A stretch of DNA of 64,000 nt, from positions 62,001 to 126,000 of the forward strand of contig NZ_JAAMQM010000013.1 of assembly GCF_013523055.1 (NCBI RefSeq), read 5' to 3'. The position numbers and the translations under genes are program-made. The DNA is from Pseudomonas capeferrum. GTDB lineage: Bacteria; Pseudomonadota; Gammaproteobacteria; Pseudomonadales; Pseudomonadaceae. The notes under the pieces are model-generated. The model saw only the letters and a program-made list of their open reading frames with translations. It did not search any database and had not been told where the DNA came from. Shown in pieces: positions 45,264-52,482 of the stretch. Positions within the stretch are counted from its first letter, which is position 1, and each line of letters starts with the position of its first letter.

Positions 45264-46106
45264 TCAAGGCTGCTGATACTGCCCCAGATACTTGTCCACC
45301 ATCGCCTTGTCCCCCGCTCCATTCCCCGCCGCCTGCCACAACCGCCGTTCGATCCCCTGCGCCAGCAGGTGCCCCACCGCCGACTCGATCGCCGACAGCA
45401 CGCACAACTGCGCCGGCTCGTTGGTGGTATACCCGACCTCGGCTTCCAGCAGCTTCTTGAATTCGATGAACTTGAATACCCCCGCGCTACGACCCACCGA
45501 ATAGATGGTCTTGCTGGTCATGACGTTGGCCAGCACCTGCCCGGTCCGCACGTCGACGGCGCGCAGGTTGACCGTGACCTGGTCGATCCGGTACTCCCGA
45601 GAGATATCGATGCCCAGGTAGCGCGCGCCCTCCCCCCCACTGCGCACGTTGGTGTCGTAGGCAATGATGCCGCCCTCGAGCATGAGGTTGGCCGCTTGCA
45701 AGGGCGGCAGCTCGTCCTGGATGTTGGCTGGGGTGTCGGGCTTTCTCTGCGAAGCACGAATGATCTTGCGCTCGGTCAGCAGATTCTGCAGCCCTTCGCG
45801 CTCGAGCACGACGAACCAGCCACTGGCATTGAGCGCATCCATCAACATGCTCGCGGCCCCTTGGGTAACGCTGGTGGAGAAGGAGCTTGCCGGGTTCGGC
45901 TTGTACTGCCCGGTCTGGTCGCGGAACCCATACACCACGGCCATCAGCCGGCCCTTGGGCCTGGGCATCTTGAGCAGGTCGTAGTAGGTCGAGGCGCGTG
46001 GCGTCAGGGTCGGCGTCTCGCTGTCGTGTTCGGCAGGCATGGGTTCTCGACTGGCGCAGCCTTGCAGGGCGGCGAGGATCAGCAATGTGCTCAGCAAGCG
46101 TTTCAT
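45264..46106 (-). CDS. csgG: CsgG-like outer-membrane secretion channel lipoprotein
   Basis: 280 aa (E. coli CsgG is 277). Lipoprotein signal MKRLLSTLLILAALQGC with C17 as anchor. The body matches CsgG: STYYDLLKMPRPKGRLMAVVYGF, DQTGQYKPNPASSFSTSVTQGA, MDALNASGWFVVLEREGLQNLL (lumen/constriction region), IDISREYRIDQVTVNLRAVDVRTG and FIEFKKLLEAEVGYTTNEP. In curli systems nine copies form the outer-membrane pore. ATG 46106 follows GGGGAGAGACACC. It is the last gene of the block, after csgF, with no csgA or csgB nearby. Confidence 0.9.
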   Translation of the reverse strand: MKRLLSTLLILAALQGCASREPMPAEHDSETPTLTPRASTYYDLLKMPRPKGRLMAVVYGFRDQTGQYKPNPASSFSTSVTQGAASMLMDALNASGWFVVLEREGLQNLLTERKIIRASQRKPDTPANIQDELPPLQAANLMLEGGIIAYDTNVRSGGEGARYLGIDISREYRIDQVTVNLRAVDVRTGQVLANVMTSKTIYSVGRSAGVFKFIEFKKLLEAEVGYTTNEPAQLCVLSAIESAVGHLLAQGIERRLWQAAGNGAGDKAMVDKYLGQYQQP

Positions 46107-46134
46107 GGTGTCTCTCCCCATTGACCCGTCCCTC

Positions 46135-46554
46135 TCAGGGGTTCAGGCCGCTGACCTCGATGATCGAAATTTCGCCGGTGGCGCGGTCGGTGACCTGAAT
46201 GCTCAAGGCACCCGAATCATCGATGACATCGATCAGGAAGGCATCCGTGGCCAAGCTGCCGGTGTTGCCGTTGTTGATGGTGTCCAGAAGCTGCGACAGC
46301 AGTCGTGATTCCAGCTGGTTGGTGAAGCGTTCCAGAGCCGAAGTGCCGGCAAAGGCCGACGCCCGACTCTTGAGGTCCGGGTCGTCGTAGTCGTTCTGCG
46401 CCTGGGCGTTGTTCAGCAGCCAGGCGCCGTTGAGCGGGTTGCCGCCAAAAGCCGGGTTGACCGGGGTGTACACCAGCTCGGTGGCCAGGGCCGGACCCGC
46501 GCAGACGACGACCAACAGGCCGACGGCGAGACCGCGGGGAATATCAATGCTCAT
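46135..46554 (-). CDS. csgF: CsgF-like surface assembly factor
   Basis: 139 aa, E. coli length. Signal peptide residues 1-24 (ending PALA). The mature N-terminus ELVYTPVNPAFGGNPLNGAWLLNNAQAQN is the stretch that plugs the CsgG pore and is the strongest family signature. The tail IQVTDRATGEISIIEVSGL also matches. In curli CsgF links the channel to the nucleator CsgB. ATG 46554 overlaps the csgE stop (ATGA). Confidence 0.9.
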   Translation of the reverse strand: MSIDIPRGLAVGLLVVVCAGPALATELVYTPVNPAFGGNPLNGAWLLNNAQAQNDYDDPDLKSRASAFAGTSALERFTNQLESRLLSQLLDTINNGNTGSLATDAFLIDVIDDSGALSIQVTDRATGEISIIEVSGLNP

Positions 46555-46952
46555 AGCTCGTCCCTCTCCAGATCGGTGGTGTCCTGCAGCATTCGTTGCA
46601 ACTTGCGCTCGATGATCAGTTGCTTGACCAGGTCGGCGGCCGCGACGGCCTCGTCTTTGAGTTGCGTGGTGTTGGGCGGCAGGAAGCGGCGGTACAACAC
46701 CTCGCGTTCGTATTCGACGGACACCAGGCTGCCCCAGCGCGCATCCGGTCGCTCGTTCACCACCAGGTTGAAATCCAGGCGGCTGGTGGCGCGCAGGCGG
46801 TCGGTGAACTCGTAGTAGAAGTTGTGGCCGATGTGCGAAATGGTGTTGTCGACGATGAAGCCCATCATCTCGTCTTCGGTAGCGGCTCGCGCCGGCCCCA
46901 GGGCCAGCATCAGGCTCAAGGCCAGGACGGCAATCACGCGAGGCAGGCTCAT
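46551..46952 (-). CDS. csgE: CsgE-like periplasmic specificity/capping factor
   Basis: 133 aa. Signal peptide 1-23 (ending ARA). Family residues are ISHIGHNFYYEFTD, NLVVNERPDARWGSLVSV, EVLYRRFLPP and the C-terminus DLERDEL, all with direct counterparts in E. coli CsgE (HDFY, INERPSARWGSW, DLAHDEF). In curli CsgE caps CsgG on the periplasmic side and selects substrates. ATG 46952 overlaps the stop of the preceding pseudopilin gene (ATGA), tying csgEFG to the type II-like operon. Confidence 0.9.
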   Translation of the reverse strand: MSLPRVIAVLALSLMLALGPARAATEDEMMGFIVDNTISHIGHNFYYEFTDRLRATSRLDFNLVVNERPDARWGSLVSVEYEREVLYRRFLPPNTTQLKDEAVAAADLVKQLIIERKLQRMLQDTTDLERDEL

Positions 46953-47476
46953 GGTGCGTCTCCCGGGCCGAGGTGCCGACGTGCGTCGGTGGCCGCTTCG
47001 GCGAAAGCCTGTTCGGCGACGAACTGCCAATCGCTGTAGTGCTCGAGCCCTTCGAACCCGGACCACTGCGCGGCGAAGCCGCTGCGCTTGAGGGGTACGG
47101 CACTGGAGCGACTGTAGATGCCGGTGATGCGACCGTCGATGGAGCGCAGCAGGCCCCACGCCTCGCCCTCGATCGGGTCGGGGTAGAGCCGACGAATGTG
47201 TCGCTGCGGCGACGGAAAACGGTTGTCCTCCAGCAGCTCGGCGAGGTCCTGCGGGTACTGGGCAAGCCCTGGAGAGGCCCGGTAGTAGCTGCGCAAGGCC
47301 TGGGCGTATTGCCCGCCGACCCACAGCAACTGGCGTTCACGCTCGCGCAGCGCGCTGGTCGACCAGAGCGTGCCAGAGGCCGCCAGTGCCATGCCGCTCA
47401 CCGCGATCAGAAACAGCACGCCCAGGTAGGTAAAGCCCGCCTCGGCGGCATTACCACTCGGCATAGAGGCTGCCAT
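46949..47476 (-). CDS. Minor pseudopilin lacking Glu5
   Basis: 175 aa from ATG 47476, with GGGAGG six bases upstream (ATG 47464 is an alternative). A prepilin site AEAG/FTYLGVLFLIAVSGMALAA (cleavage after G14) precedes one hydrophobic helix, but the usual +5 Glu is Gly (G19). The remainder (LRERERQLLWVGGQYAQALRSYY; SPQRHIRRLYPDPIEG) resembles GspG-like or MSHA-type minor pseudopilins. It overlaps the preceding gene by 26 bases and csgE by 4. Confidence 0.75.
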   Translation of the reverse strand: MAASMPSGNAAEAGFTYLGVLFLIAVSGMALAASGTLWSTSALRERERQLLWVGGQYAQALRSYYRASPGLAQYPQDLAELLEDNRFPSPQRHIRRLYPDPIEGEAWGLLRSIDGRITGIYSRSSAVPLKRSGFAAQWSGFEGLEHYSDWQFVAEQAFAEAATDARRHLGPGDAP

Positions 47477-47837
47477 CGCGCGCCCTCCCGGTTGCACCGC
47501 TCTTGATATCGGCCACGCCACCGGCCACGCCCTCGGGGGGTGAAACCAGCTGCCAGGCGTCATTGCGCTCGGTGACGGGATCAACCGGCGTATTGCGCAG
47601 GTAACGCTGCTCGACCAACTGCTCGAGGGACTCGGGATACTGGCCGGTATCACCGTAATAGTGGTCGAGCGCTTCGCGCAGCACCGCCAGGCTCTGGCGC
47701 AACGACGCCTCGCGGGACGCCTCCAGGCTGTTGAAGTAGCGCGGCATGGCGATGGTCATGAGGGTGGCGATGATCGCCATGACCACCAGCAACTCGATCA
47801 GGGTGAAACCACGACTGCCTTTCATCAGCGTCACCAT
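47451..47837 (-). CDS. GspG-like pseudopilin
   Basis: 128 aa. Prepilin peptidase site SRG/FTLIELLVVMAIIATL: cleavage after G10 and Glu at +5 (E15). The mature part has the GspG pattern of a long N-terminal helix followed by LDHYYGDTGQYPESLEQLV and DIKSGATGRARDGSLYAEW. GspG is the major subunit of the type II pseudopilus. ATG 47825 is an alternative start. It overlaps the upstream pseudopilin gene by 7 bases. Confidence 0.82.
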   Translation of the reverse strand: MVTLMKGSRGFTLIELLVVMAIIATLMTIAMPRYFNSLEASREASLRQSLAVLREALDHYYGDTGQYPESLEQLVEQRYLRNTPVDPVTERNDAWQLVSPPEGVAGGVADIKSGATGRARDGSLYAEW

Positions 47838-48304
47838 TGTCCGTAGGGAATGCCGTTGAGCCCCTTGCCGCGGGCCAGGGAGTACACGTCATACACATCT
47901 TCACCGTCACGTGGGTTGTCCGCGCTGCTGTCGTAGCTGCGCAGGCCCCAGCCGCCTCCGTCATCCTCCTCGACCGCCCGCAGCGGGTCGTGAGGGATGC
48001 GCCGCAGGAAGTAGAACTTGGCGCCCTTGGCGCTGCGCACGTCACGCACACCCTCCACCAGCACCTGCAAGCTCGGCGGGTAGCCGCTGGCATTGAGGCG
48101 CTTCTCGATGTAGCCGGCATCGAACGCGCGCTTGTACGCATCGATGCCATCGCGGATCTGGTACAGGGCTTCGCGCAACTGCTGCTCCTTGCCACGGCGT
48201 ACCACGGTCTCGGTGAGCGGCGCGGCCATCGAGGCGAGCAAGCCCAGCAGCGCCAGGGTCAGCACCACTTCGATCAGGCTGAAGCCACTCATGCGCCGTC
48301 TCAT
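47831..48304 (-). CDS. GspG-like pseudopilin (second)
   Basis: 157 aa. Prepilin site MSG/FSLIEVVLTLALLGLLASM with cleavage after G7 and Glu at +5 (E12). The mature domain (LREALYQIRDGIDAYKRAFDAGYIEKR; YPPSLQVLVEGVRDVRSAKGAKFYFLRRIPHDPL) is GspG-like but enlarged, with an acidic tail (EEDDGGGWGLRSYDSSADNPRDGEDVYDV). It sits directly after the secretin gene (2 bp). Confidence 0.82.
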   Translation of the reverse strand: MRRRMSGFSLIEVVLTLALLGLLASMAAPLTETVVRRGKEQQLREALYQIRDGIDAYKRAFDAGYIEKRLNASGYPPSLQVLVEGVRDVRSAKGAKFYFLRRIPHDPLRAVEEDDGGGWGLRSYDSSADNPRDGEDVYDVYSLARGKGLNGIPYGQW

Positions 48305-48306
48305 GG

Positions 48307-50124
48307 CTACAGGCCCCGCCCCGAAGGCGCGACCGCCACCGGCTCGCTCGGCAGCTCGATCGGCGCCTGACGGCGGATCTGCATGCTGGTTTCGGTACCG
48401 GTTTCGAACTCCATGTCCGACGGGCTCTGGTATGGCAGGTTGCGCACGATGCGCGGGGTGATCGAGAGGACCAGCTCGGAATTGCTCATGTTGTCCTTGT
48501 TGCTGCCGAACAGCCGCCCCAGCCCCGGTATATCGCCCAGTACAGGGATCTTGTTGCCACTGGCGCCATGGTCGTTGCGCACCAGCCCGGCGAGTATCTG
48601 CGTCTCGCCGTCGTGCAGGCGCAGGCTGGTCTGGGCGTTGCGCGTGTCGACCTGGACCGGAATGGTGCCCTGGCGAGTCGGTTCCAACGGCGTGGCGTTG
48701 CTTACCTCCAGCGCGATCTTGATCGCCACCTCGTTGTTCAGGTGCACCACCGGCTGCACCTCGAGCTTGAGACCGACATCCAGGTAGGTGACGCTCTCGG
48801 TGATCACCGGCCCCTGGGTCGAAGGCACCGAAGTGGCGCTGATGATCGGCACCCGCTGGCCGATGTGGATGCGCGCCTGCTCGCGGTTGCTGACCCTGAT
48901 CACCGGGCTGGCCAGGGTGTTAATGTCGTTGTCCTGGGCATTGATCTTGGCCTGCGGCGACGGCGACATGCTGATCCGTCCGGAGTTGATGCCGCGCAGC
49001 TGGTCGAGGAGGGTCACGCCGGTGCCATCGCCATTGACCACGCCGAAGGTATTGGGCCACTGCAATCCGAGTTCGAGGATGCGCGAACGGGCCACTTCCA
49101 TCACCTCCACCTCCAGCACCACTTCCGGGTTGGACTGGTCCTGGGATTGCAACAGTTTCTCGGCCATGCGCACGGCATCCGGAGTGTCGCGCATGGTCAG
49201 GGTGTTGAGCCGCTCGTCGACGAATATGTCGCGGGTCTTGAGCATGGTCTTGACCATGTTCAGCGCGGTATTGGCGTCGATGCTGGTCAGGTAGAAGGTG
49301 CGCATGACCAGTTCCTGGTAATCCTTGGTCTTCTGCGGCGAATCCGGGTAGATCAGCAGGGTGTTGTCGTTGACGATCTTCTGGTGCAGCTGGTTCTGCT
49401 CCAGCAGCAAGGCCACGGCGTGCTCGATGCGCACCTCGCGCACGAAGATGGTGGCCTTCATGTCGGGGCGCAGGTCCTTGTCGAAGATGAAATTGAGCCC
49501 GGCGACCTGCGACAGCACCTCGAAGATGGTCTTGAGATTGGCATCGCGGAATTCCAGGGTCACGGGCCGCTCCAGCTTGCTGCGCAATTGCGGGTACGGC
49601 TGCGAGGTACGCGCCTGGACGGTCTCGGTGTCACGCCGCAGCGCCAGGCCGCCCTGGTTCTGCGGGTCCAGGCGCAGCACATCGCGCGCATGGCGCTCGG
49701 CGCCGAACAGGTCGCCCTGGCGCAACGCCGCCTGGCCCATCGCCACGCGCTCGTCGAGGTTGCGGATCATCTCGATCTGACGTACCCCTTCCTGGGCCCG
49801 ACGGTTGTTCGGTTCCAGGATCAGTACACGCCCGTAGCCCATCCGGGCGCCTGGAAAATCGTGACGTGAACGGTCGCTGTCGGCCTGGGCCAGGAGTGCC
49901 TCGACCGAGGCCTGGCGACCGTGGGCCAGGGCGATATTGAGCTCGGTATTTCGCGGATCATCGCGCAGCGCCTGTTCCAGTACGGCAATGCCGGCTTCGT
50001 ACTGACCTTCGCCGATCAGCGCCTGGCCGTCCTTGCGCGCGGCGTTGGAACCGCAGCCGGCGAGGGCCACGCACAAGGCCAGGAGTACGAATGGGGCGGG
50101 CTTGCACAACTTCGATGGCTTCAT
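48307..50124 (-). CDS. GspD/PilQ-like secretin with N-terminal TPR region, lipoprotein
   Basis: 605 aa outer-membrane channel subunit. The lipobox LAGC (C24) anchors it without a separate pilotin. Residues about 30-165 are TPR-like (GEGQYEAGIAVLEQALRDDPRN; GDLFGAERHARDVLRLDPQN). An N0/STN-like segment (PVTLEFRDANLKTIFEVLSQVAGLNFIFD) and N1-type domain follow. The secretin core ends with DTRNAQTSLRLHDGETQILAGLVRN and the signature IPVLGDIPGLGRLFG. This layout resembles MshL/PilQ-like secretins more than classical XcpQ. It overlaps the GspC/PilP-like gene by 4 bases. Confidence 0.87.
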   Translation of the reverse strand: MKPSKLCKPAPFVLLALCVALAGCGSNAARKDGQALIGEGQYEAGIAVLEQALRDDPRNTELNIALAHGRQASVEALLAQADSDRSRHDFPGARMGYGRVLILEPNNRRAQEGVRQIEMIRNLDERVAMGQAALRQGDLFGAERHARDVLRLDPQNQGGLALRRDTETVQARTSQPYPQLRSKLERPVTLEFRDANLKTIFEVLSQVAGLNFIFDKDLRPDMKATIFVREVRIEHAVALLLEQNQLHQKIVNDNTLLIYPDSPQKTKDYQELVMRTFYLTSIDANTALNMVKTMLKTRDIFVDERLNTLTMRDTPDAVRMAEKLLQSQDQSNPEVVLEVEVMEVARSRILELGLQWPNTFGVVNGDGTGVTLLDQLRGINSGRISMSPSPQAKINAQDNDINTLASPVIRVSNREQARIHIGQRVPIISATSVPSTQGPVITESVTYLDVGLKLEVQPVVHLNNEVAIKIALEVSNATPLEPTRQGTIPVQVDTRNAQTSLRLHDGETQILAGLVRNDHGASGNKIPVLGDIPGLGRLFGSNKDNMSNSELVLSITPRIVRNLPYQSPSDMEFETGTETSMQIRRQAPIELPSEPVAVAPSGRGL

Positions 50125-50618
50125 GGAGCGCTCCCGACAGACAGGGTCTGGGACAGGTGCAAAGGCAGGTAGACCAGGCTCAGCTCCGTGGCGGAGATCT
50201 GCTCGATCCGGTAGGTATCCTCGATCACGTCGCCCTGGCGCACGACATAGAGCTTTTCGCCGTCCTGCAGGAAGACTTGCTGGTCCAGGCGATCGTCCAG
50301 GCGCCCGACGAACTGGAACGGCAGCACCGGCGCGGCAGGCGCCGCGATGACCGGGGCGACCGCCACTGGCTGCTCGGTGACTTTGGCCAGGGTCGGCGCC
50401 GCGCTCCAGCGCTGGCTGGGGAACAGGTCGCGCGTCGCGGCACGGGGCGCCACGGCAGGCACGCTCCGCGCCTGGTCGACCGTCCTGGTCGGAACCTTGA
50501 CCCCCTGCGTCGTCACGCTGTCAGCGGGTGGCTGGCCGACCCAGTGGCCGGGTGCCCAGGCCAGGGCCGCGCTGAGGCCGAGAAAACCGATCCACATCAT
50601 TGCCCGTTGACTGTTCAT
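50121..50618 (-). CDS. GspC/PilP-like periplasmic connector
   Basis: 165 aa. One N-terminal membrane segment (about 6-22), a Pro/Ala-rich linker, then a small beta domain (PFQFVGRLDDRLDQQVFLQDGEKLYVVRQGDVIEDTYRIEQI) typical of GspC homology regions or PilP, which link inner-membrane proteins to the secretin. Gene order (before the secretin, after PilM/N/O-like genes) supports this. Start ATG 50618 overlaps the upstream stop (TGATG). Confidence 0.72.
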   Translation of the reverse strand: MNSQRAMMWIGFLGLSAALAWAPGHWVGQPPADSVTTQGVKVPTRTVDQARSVPAVAPRAATRDLFPSQRWSAAPTLAKVTEQPVAVAPVIAAPAAPVLPFQFVGRLDDRLDQQVFLQDGEKLYVVRQGDVIEDTYRIEQISATELSLVYLPLHLSQTLSVGSAP

Positions 50619-51169
50619 CACGACCTCGACAGGTAAAGGGTCATGCGCAGGCGGCCGGTCAGCTCGCTGTCGCCGATGCGCTTGCGCTGCAGTTCCAGGT
50701 CTTCCAGCACCAGGGTGGGCAACTGGCCGAGCAGCGATTGCAGAAAACCGCGGATCTGCGGATAGCTGCCGCGTACCGGCAGGACGATCTGATAGCGCGC
50801 CAGTTGGGTCTTGGGATCGACACCCAGGGCGTACTCGCCACGGGCCAGGCTGATGCGCTCGGCGCTGGCCAGGCGGTACAGACGGTCGATCAGTTCGGTG
50901 GCCTGGGGCTGCCCGGGCAGTTGCCGACGCAGGCTGTCGATGGCTTGTTGCTCCGGCTGGATCGACACCTTCAGCTCGCCCCGCTCCAGGCGCCCGACCT
51001 GAACCCTGGCATCCGTCTCGGCCGCCCGCAGCTCGCGCACGACCAGCCACTGCGGCAGCAGCACGGCCAGGCCCAGGACCAAGGTCGCTAGCAGCAGCAA
51101 GACCGTGGCCAGGCCGACGCGCCCCAGGCGCCGAGCGTGTTCGTGGAGAATCAGGCTAGGGACGCGCAT
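50618..51169 (-). CDS. PilO/GspM-like inner-membrane protein
   Basis: 183 aa. One hydrophobic helix near the N-terminus (LATVLLLLATLVLGLAVLLP), a coiled-coil stretch (VVRELRAAETDARVQVGRLERGEL), then a ferredoxin-like periplasmic domain (TELIDRLYRLASAERISLARGEY; YQIVLPVRGSYPQIRGFLQSLLGQLPTLVLEDLEL). This is the PilO pattern. Its start overlaps the PilN-like gene by 14 bases. Confidence 0.75.
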   Translation of the reverse strand: MRVPSLILHEHARRLGRVGLATVLLLLATLVLGLAVLLPQWLVVRELRAAETDARVQVGRLERGELKVSIQPEQQAIDSLRRQLPGQPQATELIDRLYRLASAERISLARGEYALGVDPKTQLARYQIVLPVRGSYPQIRGFLQSLLGQLPTLVLEDLELQRKRIGDSELTGRLRMTLYLSRS

Positions 51170-51698
51170 GGCCTGTCTCCCAGGTCGCGGACAAATTGAA
51201 CTGCACCGGATGTTCGGGTTGCTTGGCGACGATCTCGTGGTTGAGCAGCGAGACATCGCGCAGCTCGCCACTGCTTTCCAGCCGCTGATGGAAGCGCAGC
51301 ATCGCCTCGAGGCTGCGCGCTTCGGCCGCGATACGCACCTGGCCCTTGCGGGCGTCCGGGGTCAGGGTCAGCAGCGCGACGTCCTCTTGGGGCAACGCTT
51401 CCAGCATGGCGAACAGTTGCTCCCATGGCCGTTGCAGCTGCTGCGAGACGTGACGCATCTGCGCCAGGTGTTCGGCCTGCTCGCGACTCGCGGCACTGTT
51501 GCGCGCCACATTGCTGGCGGGACGTCGTCCCAGTTGCTGCTCCAGCCGATGCAAGGACGCCTCCCGCTCGACCTGTTCCCCTTGCAGCAGGTAGAGGGCC
51601 GCCAGCACCGCCACCAGCAGTGCGCAGCCGATGGCGAGCACAGCCCACCCCAGCACGCCGCTGCGCCGCGGCTGGAACTCCAGGTCGAGGCAACGCAC
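51156..51698 (-). CDS. PilN/GspL-C-like inner-membrane protein
   Basis: 180 aa from GTG 51698 (MRCLDLEFQPRRSG), one base after the PilM-like stop. A membrane helix GVLGWAVLAIGCALLVAVLAAL is followed by coiled coil (EREASLHRLEQQLG; REQAEHLAQMRHVSQQL) and a ferredoxin-like domain (QLFAMLEALPQEDVALLTLTP; VRIAAEARSLEAMLRFHQRLE). The short N-terminal leader LDLEF is the PilM-binding kind of motif seen in PilN. No other start codon fits. Confidence 0.75.
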   Translation of the reverse strand: MRCLDLEFQPRRSGVLGWAVLAIGCALLVAVLAALYLLQGEQVEREASLHRLEQQLGRRPASNVARNSAASREQAEHLAQMRHVSQQLQRPWEQLFAMLEALPQEDVALLTLTPDARKGQVRIAAEARSLEAMLRFHQRLESSGELRDVSLLNHEIVAKQPEHPVQFNLSATWETGHARP

Positions 51699-51699
51699 C

Positions 51700-52482
51700 T
51701 CAGGCCACCGCTCGCCACATGGCGCACAGAGGGTCCGCGTCAGTGGCTTGTTGGCACAACTGCACGGCTGGCAGGCTTGGCAGGTCCTGGCGGCCGGGGG
51801 CATGCAGGTAGACCCGTGGCAGATGCTCGCCATACAACTCGCAGGTCCGCTCGATCAGCGCTTGCAAGGCCTGGTCGCTGTCGGCGCAGCCTTGGGCCAG
51901 AACCTGCTGCCAGGCGCCACCGGCGGCCAGCAGCAAGACGCTGCGCCGAGGTTCGGCGAGGACGAAGAGAAAATCGCCCTTGCCCAGTTGTGTCGAGCAA
52001 CGGTTGAATGCGGCCATCAGGTAAGGCTGTACGGAGCGCAGGTTGAGGTGGCTTTCCTTGCCCAGCGCCTGCAGCCCTTGCAGCAGTGCTTCGGGCAAGG
52101 CCGTGGCGATGCGCGCGGCACCGGCCGGCCCTGGCGACAACACGATGCGCCAGTCGTCCAAGGGCTGGCCATAGAGGTTTTCGAAACAGGCCCGGGCGTA
52201 CCCCTGCAGCTCCTGGGGATGGCCGATGGCGTCGCTCCAGGGCACCAGGCAAAAGCGGCTGTAGCGGGCCGACAGCAAGACGCGCAGTTGGGCTTTTTGT
52301 ACGCCGAACTCATCCAGCAGAACGCGCAAGGTCTCCAAGGCCGCGGCCCAGGCCGGTCGCGCCCCATCGCAGGCAAAGGCGCGGCTGCCCAGCCACTGGT
52401 GTTCGCGGCGATGCCAGCGACCCAGGCCAACCCCGTCGGCGCCGAGCACGGCACAATAACGATCAGGCGATAAATGTGACAC
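51700..52482 (-). CDS. PilM/GspL-N-like cytoplasmic actin-fold protein
   Basis: 260 aa from GTG 52482, preceded by GAGGAG at the ideal distance; the ATG at 52497 lacks a site. Weak actin/PilM-like pattern: YCAVLGADGVGLGRWHR start, LRVLLSARYSRFCLVPWSD, and GDFLFVLAEPRRSVLLLAAGGAW in the second lobe. Identity rests mainly on position between the GspE-like ATPase and PilN/PilO-like genes. It overlaps the ATPase gene by 20 bases. Confidence 0.62.
   Translation of the reverse strand: MSHLSPDRYCAVLGADGVGLGRWHRREHQWLGSRAFACDGARPAWAAALETLRVLLDEFGVQKAQLRVLLSARYSRFCLVPWSDAIGHPQELQGYARACFENLYGQPLDDWRIVLSPGPAGAARIATALPEALLQGLQALGKESHLNLRSVQPYLMAAFNRCSTQLGKGDFLFVLAEPRRSVLLLAAGGAWQQVLAQGCADSDQALQALIERTCELYGEHLPRVYLHAPGRQDLPSLPAVQLCQQATDADPLCAMWRAVA

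Noticed and set aside
48568-49869. 433-codon plus-strand frame opposite the secretin
   Set aside because: Antisense to the secretin core; Val/His/Asp-rich translation typical of shadow frames.
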